Source: an uncultured Bacteroidales bacterium
GTDB taxonomy: Bacteria; Bacteroidota; Bacteroidia; Bacteroidales; Bacteroidaceae
Direction: 5' to 3'
DNA: 64,000 nt
Assembly: GCA_937995875.1 (NCBI GenBank)
Contig: CALKIW010000070.1
Location: 16,333 to 80,332 of the forward strand
Part shown: one piece after another, positions 56,319 to 64,000 of the stretch
Numbering within the stretch: the first letter of the stretch is position 1
How the letters are laid out: every line of letters begins with the position of its first letter
Notes under the pieces: model-generated
What the model saw: only the letters and a program-made list of their open reading frames with translations
Databases searched by the model: none
What the model was told of the DNA's origin: nothing
Translations under genes and position numbers: made by a program

Positions 56319-57766
56319 TTATTCCAACCTTGGTACTGAAAATCACAATCTTTATACCTGTCGTTCATTCGAACATAGGTCTGTTTTATCTTGTTCACCA
56401 CCCACTCGTTGATGGTTTTTTCCCGTTCTCTGTTCAGCACAATGTCTTTCATCACTTGGAAGTCCTCCGTTATCGTTGCCTTGTGCCCTTCAACGCGATT
56501 CTTCAGCTTAGCTATCGCAACCACCGTCTTGCCTTTGCTGTTCACCATTTGAAACGGTTGCGAGATGTTTCCCACCTTCATCGTGTCCACCACGCGGGCA
56601 ATCTCCGTCGGCAGTTCTCTCATCTGGAATCGGGAAGTCATGCCGTCGGCCGTAGAATTCGACATCAAACCACGATTATTCCGGGTTTCTTTGTCATCCG
56701 ACAAGAACGCCGCTCCCTCTTCAAAAGTGAATGTTCCCTTGTCAATCTCTGTTCTTATGGAGTCGAGCTGAGTGGATGCCGCACTGATTTCACTTGGAGA
56801 AACTTTCGGCTTCAACAGGATATGGCGGCATTTTATCTTATCCCCACGCTTGTCTATCAACTGTATAATATGGTATCCAAACTCTGTCTCTACTATTTTT
56901 GAAATCTTCTTGGGATCGGTTAGGTTGAAAGCCACATTGGCAAATGCAGGGTCGAGCAGGCCCCGCCCAATATAATCCATCTCTCCTCCCAAACGTGCAG
57001 AGCCCGGATCCTCAGAATACAGGCGAGCCAATGTGGCAAACGTGGTTTCCCCGTTGGTCACGCGCTCGGTGTATTCTCTCAGCTGACCCTTCACCCTGTT
57101 GATTTCCTCCTGTTTGATTTTCGGTTCACGTGCTATGATCTGAACTTCCACTTCCGTCGGAACAAACGGTATGCTGTCTTCGGGCAATGTCCGGAAATAA
57201 GAACGCACGTCGGCCGGAGACACCTTGATGTTTTCTGCCAGCTTTTGCCTCATCTTTTGGATGAGCTGTTGATTTTTAAAGTCATCGTGTAGCGAAGCAC
57301 GTATTTCATTGATGCTCTGCTTCCGATACTCCTCCAGTTTTTCCTGTCCTCCGGCAGCCTCTATCCATCTTTTGATTTGCTGGTCCACCCCTTGTGCAAT
57401 TTCCGACTCGGTGACCTCTATGGAGTCTATAGCCGCTTGGTGAAGAAACAGTTTCTGCACCGCCAGTTGTTCCGGAATCGTGCAATCAGGATTTCCACCC
57501 CAATGTACGCCCTCAGCCATGCCCTGCATGCGCATCATCTCAATATCTGAGCGCAGTATAGGCTCATCGCCGACAACCCAAACCACCTCGTCCACGATGC
57601 TACCTTCAGGAATTTCAGCCTCCACCACCTTAGCGGAATCTTCGGTCGGAACAGCGTCCTTGGACAACTGCCCGTGCGAGCGTTCTGCCACACCGGCACT
57701 TACCATAGCCATTACTCCAATCGGCAGCGCCATCACTGCAGCTATTGCAATATGTCTGATTTTCAT
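56315..57766 (-). CDS. SurA-like periplasmic peptidyl-prolyl isomerase
   Basis: SurA-type chaperones guide outer-membrane proteins. The 483-residue protein has a signal peptide, a SurA-like N-terminal chaperone region (about residues 55-170, including IVDEVVWVVGDEPILRSDIE) and two parvulin-type domains. The first has FATLARLYSEDPGSARLGGE at about residues 240-260; the second begins KCRHILLKPKVSPSE near residue 305. Length is near E. coli SurA (about 430) with extra linkers. It lies 13 bases after another PPIase gene and overlaps the OstA-like gene by 4 bases. Confidence 0.9.
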   Translation of the reverse strand: MKIRHIAIAAVMALPIGVMAMVSAGVAERSHGQLSKDAVPTEDSAKVVEAEIPEGSIVDEVVWVVGDEPILRSDIEMMRMQGMAEGVHWGGNPDCTIPEQLAVQKLFLHQAAIDSIEVTESEIAQGVDQQIKRWIEAAGGQEKLEEYRKQSINEIRASLHDDFKNQQLIQKMRQKLAENIKVSPADVRSYFRTLPEDSIPFVPTEVEVQIIAREPKIKQEEINRVKGQLREYTERVTNGETTFATLARLYSEDPGSARLGGEMDYIGRGLLDPAFANVAFNLTDPKKISKIVETEFGYHIIQLIDKRGDKIKCRHILLKPKVSPSEISAASTQLDSIRTEIDKGTFTFEEGAAFLSDDKETRNNRGLMSNSTADGMTSRFQMRELPTEIARVVDTMKVGNISQPFQMVNSKGKTVVAIAKLKNRVEGHKATITEDFQVMKDIVLNREREKTINEWVVNKIKQTYVRMNDRYKDCDFQYQGWNK

Positions 57767-57779
57767 ATATATTATTGTC

Positions 57780-59201
57780 TTAATGCTTATTTACCGTCTT
57801 GAGCACACGCTCATCAACCGTCACTTCATATTTTTTGCGAAGCGCGTCCACCCATTGTTTTTCCAAATACTCTTGATAATCGGTCACAACCAACGCCCTG
57901 ACATCGGCCATTTCCTGCGGTGCCTTCAGCTTCTTGCCATACACGGCCATATACGGATAGTCTTTCATGGGTGTCACTGTCGTGTCCGTCTTAAATATCT
58001 TCCGGTCTACCAACGCATTGTCGCCTTTCTTAAAAATACCCTTCTCCACACGAATCCGGAGCACCGAGTCAGCATTGAAGGTTTTGCGGAGTTGTTCTGC
58101 CCAAGCATCGAATGCTATTCCCTTGACCGCCTTTTTCACCGCCTTGATATCCGATTCTTTTCGCGTGTAGTAGGCTATTCCCTTAAAGCGCGGCTCTTCC
58201 CATTTATAGTTTTTCTTATGTTTTCTGAAGAAAGTTTCCAGTGCCGCCTCGTCTTTCTGCGCTTTCTCCCACACCGTGCGGTTGCTTATTTCGTAAAGCA
58301 GCAAACCGTCATGATATTCCTGAATCAAGTACTTCAGGCTGGGATCCTTCTCTTCCATTTCGGCCCTTTTGGCTTTGAGCAATTCTGCCGGCGTCGTTGC
58401 CTTCTGCTTGGACAAAGTGTCGAGCTTGCCATTGATGATTTGCTCGCGCAGTCCGCGCTGGTCTATATATTTCAAGATGGCTTCCCGCTGACTGTCGTAA
58501 CTATAAAAGTTCTGATGTCCTTTCTTCAGCACGATGTGCCATCCTGCAGCAGTGGTAAACGGCTCACTCATTTCGCCGTCTTTCAAGCTCCACGCCCGAT
58601 CCTCAAACTCTCTCAGTGTCTGCCCCTTGACAATCAAAGGCAACTCTCCGCCCTTGCTTGCCGAGCCCGGGTCCTGCGACACCTGTTTGGCCAGCGTTGC
58701 AAAATCAGCGCCGTTTTTCAGGGCATTATAGATGGAGTCTATCCTGAGTTTGGACCGTCTGTTTTCATCGGCCGTAGCCTGCTGTTTCATGACAATGAGA
58801 ATATGGGCCACCTTCACCATACCCCCGTTGTTGTCTACCTGCTGTTGGGCTTGGGTGTAGATGCGCTTAGCCTCACGCTCCACATCCTCGTCGGTTATCA
58901 TTGCGGGACGGATCTGCTGGTCGCGATAGCCGGCAAATTCCTGCTGAAACGACATCAGGGTGTCGAGCCTCGCCTCTTTGGCAGCTTCCACTTTCAGCTT
59001 ATAGTTGATGAAAAGGTCTACATATTCATCCACGCTTTTCTTGTCGATCACACCCTCAGCATTGTTCTTGTTATAGGAGTACTCAAACTCTGAACGTGGC
59101 ACAGGGTTCCCATTGATGGTCATCACCACCGGGTCCGCATTCTGTGCAAAAGACAAGGGGCCACACAGCAACATGGCGCCCAACAACAATTTTGCTTTCA
59201 T
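57780..59201 (-). CDS. PpiC/parvulin-type periplasmic peptidyl-prolyl isomerase
   Basis: From ATG 59201 the protein has 473 residues with a clear signal peptide (MKAKLLLGAMLLCGPLSFAQ). A longer frame upstream would bury this signal and is rejected. One clear parvulin domain spans about residues 120-230 (VKVAHILIVMKQ, then FATLAKQVSQDPGSASKGGE and AGWHIVLKKGHQ). The rest is helical with basic stretches, resembling a chaperone arm. It is probably a second periplasmic folding factor with a substrate set different from the SurA-like neighbour. It is 86 bases downstream of guaB. Confidence 0.9.
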   Translation of the reverse strand: MKAKLLLGAMLLCGPLSFAQNADPVVMTINGNPVPRSEFEYSYNKNNAEGVIDKKSVDEYVDLFINYKLKVEAAKEARLDTLMSFQQEFAGYRDQQIRPAMITDEDVEREAKRIYTQAQQQVDNNGGMVKVAHILIVMKQQATADENRRSKLRIDSIYNALKNGADFATLAKQVSQDPGSASKGGELPLIVKGQTLREFEDRAWSLKDGEMSEPFTTAAGWHIVLKKGHQNFYSYDSQREAILKYIDQRGLREQIINGKLDTLSKQKATTPAELLKAKRAEMEEKDPSLKYLIQEYHDGLLLYEISNRTVWEKAQKDEAALETFFRKHKKNYKWEEPRFKGIAYYTRKESDIKAVKKAVKGIAFDAWAEQLRKTFNADSVLRIRVEKGIFKKGDNALVDRKIFKTDTTVTPMKDYPYMAVYGKKLKAPQEMADVRALVVTDYQEYLEKQWVDALRKKYEVTVDERVLKTVNKH

Positions 59202-59287
59202 GTCAAGTTTATACGTATTAATAAATGTATGCGAGCAAGGAAGACGGTGCACGGAAATGTAGTTTCTCCTCACTCGTATGGCGTTTT

Positions 59288-60772
59288 TTATTCGTGTCTC
59301 GAATAGTTTGGAGCTTCACTCGTAATCGTGATGTCGTGCGGATGGTTTTCCTGAACACCGGCATTGGTGATACGGGCAAATTTGGCATCATGAAGAAATT
59401 CTATGTTCTTGGCTCCACAATACCCCATTCCGGAACGCAAACCACCAACCAACTGATAGATCACCTCCTGAACTGTTCCCTTGTAGGGCACACGACCGGC
59501 AATGCCTTCCGGCACCAGCTTTTTCACGTCGCTCGTCTCGCCTTGGAAATAACGATCCCTCGACCCGTTTTTCTGTCCCATAGCTTCCAGAGAGCCCATG
59601 CCTCGATAGCTCTTGAACTTACGGCCGTTATAGATTATCGTCTCGCCCGGAGATTCCTCTGTTCCGGCAACAAGCGAGCCTACCATCACACAACTGCCAC
59701 CGGCAGCCAAGGCCTTGACAATATCGCCCGAATAGCGCAATCCGCCATCGGCAATGAGTGGCACATCGGTGCCTTTCAGCGCGGAGAACACATCATAAAC
59801 AGCACTCAGCTGGGGCATTCCCACGCCGGCCACAATACGCGTAGTGCATATAGAGCCCGGCCCTATGCCCACTTTCACGGCATCGGCACCGTTGTCTACC
59901 AAATATCTGGCAGCTTCGCCGGTAGCGATATTGCCCACCACTACATCTACGTTGGGGAAAGCTGCCTTCACGTCGTGCAATTTTTCCACAACACCCTTTG
60001 AATGACCGTGAGCCGTATCGATGACAATAGCATCGACGCCAGCATTAACCAATGCCTGTGCACGGTCGAGCGTATCTATGGTGACGCCCACACCGGCAGC
60101 CACGCGCAAACGACCCTTCTCATCCTTGCAGGCCATAGGTTTGTCTTTGGCTTTGGTAATATCCTTGTAGGTAATCAAACCGATCAGTCGGTTATCGGCA
60201 TCTACAACCGGCAGCTTTTCAATTTTATGTTCCTGCAATATCTGGGCAGCGGCTGTCAGGTCGGTCTGCTGATGGGTTGTCACCAAATTTTCCGACGTCA
60301 TCACCTCGTCCACCGTCTTATCCAGTCGGCGCTCAAAGCGAAGGTCGCGATTGGTAACGATACCAACAAGGTAATTATCCTCGTCCACTACGGGAATACC
60401 TCCGATATGATAGTTGTGCATCATTTGCAGTGCGTCGCGGACAGTGCGACCACGCTGAATGGTCACCGGGTCGTAAATCATACCGTTCTCGGCACGCTTC
60501 ACAATAGCTACCTGACGGGCCTGCTCCTCTATCGTCATGTTTTTGTGGATCACGCCTATACCACCTTCACGCGCAATGGCAATGGCCATCGACGACTCGG
60601 TTACGGTATCCATAGCCGCAGTTACAAAAGGTACGTTCAACTCGATATGGCGAGAGAATCTCGATTTCAATACTACCTCTTTGGGCAAAACTTCGGAATA
60701 AGCAGGAATAAGCAGGACGTCGTCGAAAGTCAGACCGTCCATCACAATTCTGTCTGCAACAAATGATGACAT
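59288..60772 (-). CDS. guaB: Inosine-5'-monophosphate dehydrogenase
   Basis: GuaB oxidises IMP to XMP, the committed step to GMP. The ATG at 60772 gives MSSFVADRIVMDGLTFDDVL (494 residues); the frame extends 18 codons further but through the promoter region. It has the TIM-barrel start, two CBS domains (about residues 95-210), and the catalytic Cys in GPGSICTTRIVAGVGMPQ (about residue 307). A -7 box at 60802-60809 supports the start. It probably heads the guaB-PPIase-PPIase-ostA-mutL unit. Confidence 0.97.
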   Translation of the reverse strand: MSSFVADRIVMDGLTFDDVLLIPAYSEVLPKEVVLKSRFSRHIELNVPFVTAAMDTVTESSMAIAIAREGGIGVIHKNMTIEEQARQVAIVKRAENGMIYDPVTIQRGRTVRDALQMMHNYHIGGIPVVDEDNYLVGIVTNRDLRFERRLDKTVDEVMTSENLVTTHQQTDLTAAAQILQEHKIEKLPVVDADNRLIGLITYKDITKAKDKPMACKDEKGRLRVAAGVGVTIDTLDRAQALVNAGVDAIVIDTAHGHSKGVVEKLHDVKAAFPNVDVVVGNIATGEAARYLVDNGADAVKVGIGPGSICTTRIVAGVGMPQLSAVYDVFSALKGTDVPLIADGGLRYSGDIVKALAAGGSCVMVGSLVAGTEESPGETIIYNGRKFKSYRGMGSLEAMGQKNGSRDRYFQGETSDVKKLVPEGIAGRVPYKGTVQEVIYQLVGGLRSGMGYCGAKNIEFLHDAKFARITNAGVQENHPHDITITSEAPNYSRHE

Positions 60773-60801
60773 AAAATGCTGATTTAAAAATTTATTGCGT
60801 G

Positions 60802-60809
60802 CAAATATA
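60802..60809 (-). promoter_or_regulatory. -7 box (TATATTTG) for guaB
   Basis: The minus strand reads TATATTTGCA, 30 bases upstream of the guaB ATG. Confidence 0.6.
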
Positions 60810-60870
60810 GCAATATTTTCGCACATACGGATTGTCTTTCACGAATTTATTAGGTAGTTTAATGCAATTT

Positions 60871-60935
60871 AACGGCGGTTTTCATATATGAAGCTCAGGT
60901 TGAACGGCGGTTTTCATATACGATGTTCAGGTTTG
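60871..60935. repeat. Two-copy 32-bp tandem repeat upstream of guaB
   Basis: AACGGCGGTTTTCATATA occurs at 60871 and again at 60903, each followed by a similar AGCTCAGGT/TGTTCAGGT stretch. It lies between the guaB promoter and element copy E. Confidence 0.75.
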
Positions 60936-60974
60936 CTGCAATAATTGCTTTCCGATGAAAACGGACCGTTCGGA

Positions 60975-61375
60975 TAATCCTATTTTTCTTTACAAACAGC
61001 CTCGTAGGTTTCGCGTATTTCAGCAAAACTTTGCTTCCGTCCGAAATATCGCGAAATTCGCGAAATTCGTAGTTTGTTGATAATCAGAGCTTTCCAAAAC
61101 AACAGCTTAACATGCATCATTTGGTCACTCGCGGTTGAGTATCTAACGGCAGTGCGAGAAGGGCTTAGTCGCCGTGCGGATGAGCCTTAGTCGCATGACC
61201 GTTAAGGCTTAACCGTACCGCGATTAAGGCTCCGCCATGCGTATGGCATAATACAAAAAGAGGAGAACTACTGTTTCTACGTTTCGTGAGCAAGTTTCAA
61301 GGGCCGAAACATAGCTCTTTTTGCGCTAAATGCACAGAAAATAATTGCCGAAAAACAGTAATCTAATTTTACACA
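60975..61375 (-). repeat. Dispersed mosaic element, copy E (full length, inverted)
   Basis: Read on the minus strand it aligns with copies B and C along its whole length: GATTACTGTTTTTCGGCAAT and TAGCGCAAAAAGAGCTATGT on the left, five 22-bp units in the core (61130-61240), then GATTATCAACAAACTACG, GATATTTCGGACGGAAGC and GCTGTTTGTAAAGAAAAATA on the right. The right end points to guaB, about 200 bases from its start and about 165 from its promoter box. The inverted orientation follows the orientation of the downstream gene. Confidence 0.85.
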
Positions 61376-61394
61376 AGGGGGTTTTTTAATTCAT

Positions 61395-61542
61395 AATTCA
61401 CAATTCATAATTCATAATTTGGCTGCGCGTTGCAATATTTACCTATGCATTAAAGTTGCAATATTTACCTATGCATTAAAGTTGCATTAACAACTTCAAC
61501 TTTATACGGCGCAGCCAAATTATGAATTATGAATTATGAATT
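61395..61542. mobile_element. Small inverted-repeat (MITE-like) element adjoining the asnS stop
   Basis: Arms of 34 bases at 61395-61428 and 61509-61542 are complementary at 33 positions; their inner ends read TTGGCTGCGC and GCGCAGCCAA, the outer parts are AATTCAT microrepeats. Inside lie two full copies and a start of a third of a 26-bp tandem unit (TTGCAATATTTACCTATGCA, at 61430, 61456 and 61482). There is no coding capacity. The right arm ends one base before the asnS stop codon. It could form a long hairpin and act as the asnS terminator. Confidence 0.65.
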
Positions 61543-61543
61543 G

Positions 61544-62935
61544 CTAAAACTCTGCGTTCTTCGGTGTGCGTGCAAACGGAATGACGTCGCGAATGTTTTG
61601 CATACCGGTAACGAAAAGGATGAGACGTTCGAAGCCCAATCCAAATCCGGCGTGGGGACACGAGCCGTATTTGCGGGTGTCGAGATACCAGTCGTAATTG
61701 CTCTCATCCATACCACGAGCTTTGATTTCCTTTACGAGCTTGTCGAGATTTTCCTCACGGACGGAGCCGCCGATAATCTCGCCAATGCGCGGGAAGAGAA
61801 CGTCTGTGCCCTGCATGGTCTTTCCGTCTTCGTTACGCTTCATGTAGAACGCCTTGATTTCCGCAGGATAGTTGGTCATGATCACCGGACGCTTGAAATG
61901 GTGCTCCACGAGGTAACGCTCGTGTTCGCTGCTCAGGTCCATGCCCCAACCCGTGATGGGGAATTCAAACTTATGACCATTATCGACCGCTTTCTGCAGA
62001 ATATCGATTCCCTCAGTGTAAGTCAGACGGGCAAAGTCCTCCCGCACAACAGACTCCAGTGTCTGAATCAGATTCTTATCTATCATCTTATTGAGGAATT
62101 CGAGGTCATCCCGACAGTTGTCGAGTGCCCATCGCACACAATATTTGATGAAATCTTCTTCCAAATCCATCAGCTCCGTCTGTTCCATGAAAGCCACTTC
62201 CGGCTCAATCATCCAGAACTCGGCCAAATGGCGGGGCGTGTTGCTGTTCTCAGCACGGAAGGTGGGACCAAAGGTATAAATGGCACCCAGAGCCGTTGCA
62301 CCAAGTTCACCTTCGAGCTGTCCGCTTACGGTGAGGCAGGTTTTCTTGCCAAAGAAGTCCTTATCGTATTCCACTTTTCCGCTTTTGGCCACACGGTCGA
62401 GATTGAGCGTGGTTACCTGAAACATCTCTCCGGCTCCCTCTGCATCGCTGGCTGTGATGAGTGGAGAATGGAAATAGTAGAAGCCATGATCGTGAAAATA
62501 TTTATGTATAGCAATGGCCATATGGTGTCGAATGCGGAACACGGCACCGAAAGTGTTGGTGCGCAGACGCAGATGACCGTATTGGCGCATATACTCAAAA
62601 CTCTGTCCCTTTTTCTGCATGGGATAGTCGCTGGGACACAATCCGTAAATTTCTATTTCCTTTGCCTGCACCTCACAGGTCTGTCCCTTACCCTGACTCT
62701 CCACCAGCGTACCTGTGGCACGGATGCACGCACCCGTAGTGATGTACTTCAATTCTTCAGCGGCAACAGATGTTGGGTCTACCACAATCTGTATGTTCTT
62801 GATGGTAGAGCCGTCGTTCAAAGCAATGAAGTCTACTGCTTTGCTGCTACGATGCGAGCGTACCCATCCCTTGACCGTGATATCCTGTCCAAAGTCGGTA
62901 ATGCGCAGTGCATCGATAACTTTTGTTCTTTTCAT
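61544..62935 (-). CDS. asnS: Asparaginyl-tRNA synthetase
   Basis: AsnRS charges tRNA-Asn. The 463-residue class II synthetase has the N-terminal OB-fold anticodon-binding domain (VKGWVRSHRSSKAVDFIALN) and class II motifs: FHSPLITASDAEGAGEMF (motif 1/2 region), FGPTFRAENSNTPRHLAEFW (motif 2) and GFGLGFERLILFVTG (motif 3). FRAENSNT with a non-discriminating-looking AspRS alternative was considered, but the sequence and length fit AsnRS. It is 114 bases downstream of rluB on the same strand. Confidence 0.96.
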   Translation of the reverse strand: MKRTKVIDALRITDFGQDITVKGWVRSHRSSKAVDFIALNDGSTIKNIQIVVDPTSVAAEELKYITTGACIRATGTLVESQGKGQTCEVQAKEIEIYGLCPSDYPMQKKGQSFEYMRQYGHLRLRTNTFGAVFRIRHHMAIAIHKYFHDHGFYYFHSPLITASDAEGAGEMFQVTTLNLDRVAKSGKVEYDKDFFGKKTCLTVSGQLEGELGATALGAIYTFGPTFRAENSNTPRHLAEFWMIEPEVAFMEQTELMDLEEDFIKYCVRWALDNCRDDLEFLNKMIDKNLIQTLESVVREDFARLTYTEGIDILQKAVDNGHKFEFPITGWGMDLSSEHERYLVEHHFKRPVIMTNYPAEIKAFYMKRNEDGKTMQGTDVLFPRIGEIIGGSVREENLDKLVKEIKARGMDESNYDWYLDTRKYGSCPHAGFGLGFERLILFVTGMQNIRDVIPFARTPKNAEF

Positions 62936-63049
62936 GATGATATGATATTTTGATAGAAGATAGGGGCATTGGGTAGGATTTATGGAAGTCTATAGTAATG
63001 ATATAAACTCCATCAGTCTCCCACAATTTCCCTATCTTCCTACTGTTCT

Positions 63050-64000
63050 TTACTCGTACATTCCACTTCTCAGCATCTCCACCTCTCGTTCTGTGAGGAA
63101 TCGCCAATCGCCCCGACGGAGGTTTTTCTTCGTCAGTCCGGCAAAAAGCACGCGGTCGAGACGAATAACCCGATAGCCTAAAGCCTCGAAGATACGGCGC
63201 ACGATGCGGTTTTTGCCACTGTGAATCTCGATGCCTACCTGCGACTTGTCACGCTCATCAGCATATTCAACGGCATCTGCGTGGATTTCACCATCCTCCA
63301 ACTCGATGCCCTCTGCTATCTTCTGCAGGTCTTCAACAGCTACATTCTTGTCGAGGAACACGTGATATACCTTCTTCTTCAGAAATTTGGGATGGGTCAG
63401 CTTGCTTGCCATGTCGCCGTCGTTGGTCAATAGCAGTACGCCGGTAGTGTTGCGATCGAGACGCCCTACGGGGTAAATACGCTCCGGACAGGCATCTTTC
63501 ACAAGATCCATCACGGTGTTGCGCTGTTGTGGATCGTCGCTTGTCGTAACAAATCCTTTGGGCTTGTTCAACAACACGTACACCTTCTTTTCCAGCGTTA
63601 CAATTTGGTCATGGAACTTCACCTCATCACTGCGCAACACCTTGGTGCCCAATTCGGTGACTACCTCTCCATTTACACTAACCACACCGGACTGGATATA
63701 CTCGTCGGCCTCACGGCGAGAGCATATTCCGGCATTGGCCAAATATTTATTCAGACGCAGCGGCTCATTCGGATCAACGTTTTCCTCTTGGTATTCGATG
63801 CGCTTCTTCATGTTATATTTGGCATTGGGATCATAGTCCTGCCGACCGTAACCGCGCGGTTGATAACCGCCCTCCTGATTATTGTTGTTATAGCGGGGAC
63901 GATAACCACCCGGACGAGACTGATAGCCGCCCTCCTGATTATTGTTGTTGTAGCGGGGACGATAACCACCCGGACGAGACTGATAACCGCCCTCCTGATT
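63050..64000 (-). CDS. rluB: 23S rRNA pseudouridine synthase (RluB/RsuA type) with repetitive N-terminal extension, 5' truncated
   Basis: The enzyme converts a uridine of 23S (or 16S) rRNA to pseudouridine. The core has an S4 RNA-binding domain (RLNKYLANAGICSRREADEY) and the catalytic GRLDRNTTGVLLLTNDG motif with the active Asp. The frame stays open beyond the ATG at 63811 to the window edge, giving at least 63 more residues. These form a disordered Gly/Tyr/Arg/Asn/Gln region with a 20-residue repeat (NQEGGYQSRPGGYRPRYNNN). The true start lies outside the window. I call RluB over RsuA because of the S4 context and length; the exact target base is inferred. Confidence 0.9.
   Translation of the reverse strand, partial: NQEGGYQSRPGGYRPRYNNNNQEGGYQSRPGGYRPRYNNNNQEGGYQPRGYGRQDYDPNAKYNMKKRIEYQEENVDPNEPLRLNKYLANAGICSRREADEYIQSGVVSVNGEVVTELGTKVLRSDEVKFHDQIVTLEKKVYVLLNKPKGFVTTSDDPQQRNTVMDLVKDACPERIYPVGRLDRNTTGVLLLTNDGDMASKLTHPKFLKKKVYHVFLDKNVAVEDLQKIAEGIELEDGEIHADAVEYADERDKSQVGIEIHSGKNRIVRRIFEALGYRVIRLDRVLFAGLTKKNLRRGDWRFLTEREVEMLRSGMYE
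63871..64000. repeat. 60-bp tandem repeat inside the rluB extension
   Basis: CCTCCTGATT recurs at 63871, 63931 and 63991, an exact 60-base period. The two complete units differ at only two positions, so the duplication is recent or is being homogenised. It continues beyond the window. Confidence 0.92.

Noticed and set aside
57480..59093. Long plus-strand frame opposite the PPIase genes
   Set aside because: Antisense shadow; both PPIase genes have signal peptides and parvulin motifs.
61529..62953. Long open frame (474 codons) on the plus strand opposite asnS
   Set aside because: It is the shadow of asnS, which has full class II synthetase motifs; the antisense translation has no family resemblance.

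Overview
The window looks like chromosome of a Bacteroidota species, most likely Prevotella or a close Prevotellaceae relative. It carries the type 9 secretion protein SprA, the DUF3822-rsmD pair, a Bacteroidota-type MutL/OstA/SurA cluster, and many copies of the Bacteroidota -7 promoter box TAnnTTTG. Shine-Dalgarno motifs are rare. GC is moderate by eye. Almost all genes are housekeeping; I see no prophage, integrase, transposase gene, CRISPR array, rRNA or tRNA. The first gene (sprA) and the last (rluB) run off the window edges.

Layout. 1-12.6 kb: sprA 3' part, a membrane-anchored TPR protein, cardiolipin synthase, rsmD with DUF3822, a pilin-like protein and a RecD-like helicase. 12.7-21.1 kb: dnaG, then etfB-etfA-acyl-CoA dehydrogenase, serine deaminase and a small lipoprotein. 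21.3-25.4 kb: a compact minus-strand operon panB-panC-panD-coaBC-coaX covering most of coenzyme A synthesis. 26.3-37.7 kb: a C1 peptidase with an overlapping EEP-family hydrolase, comEC, a PIF1-like helicase, then dxs-trkA-trkH. 37.9-50.5 kb: recA, a carboxynorspermidine-synthase-like gene, an unrecognised protein, a tandem pair of nhaD antiporters, cvfB, a LolD-type ATPase, a Kef-like antiporter and asd. 51-64 kb: an OmpA-family protein, then a probable guaB-PPIase-PPIase-ostA-small protein-mutL operon, asnS and rluB.

The genes point to an anaerobe or facultative anaerobe that makes its own CoA, isoprenoid precursors and lysine/threonine precursors. Ion handling is strong, with TrkAH, two NhaD proteins and a Kef-type antiporter. 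The outer envelope depends on LPS-transport and SurA-like factors.

The most unusual content is non-coding. Five diverged copies (about 400 bp each) of one mosaic element occupy all five intergenic gaps longer than 700 bp, one copy per gap. Each copy has a left module, a core of five 22-bp near-palindromic units (ideal form close to GCGGTTAAGCCTTAACCGC) and a right module that in most copies has a hairpin. Three further gaps hold unrelated tandem arrays that also repeat every 22 bp. I do not recognise this family from published descriptions; it is my main candidate for something new.
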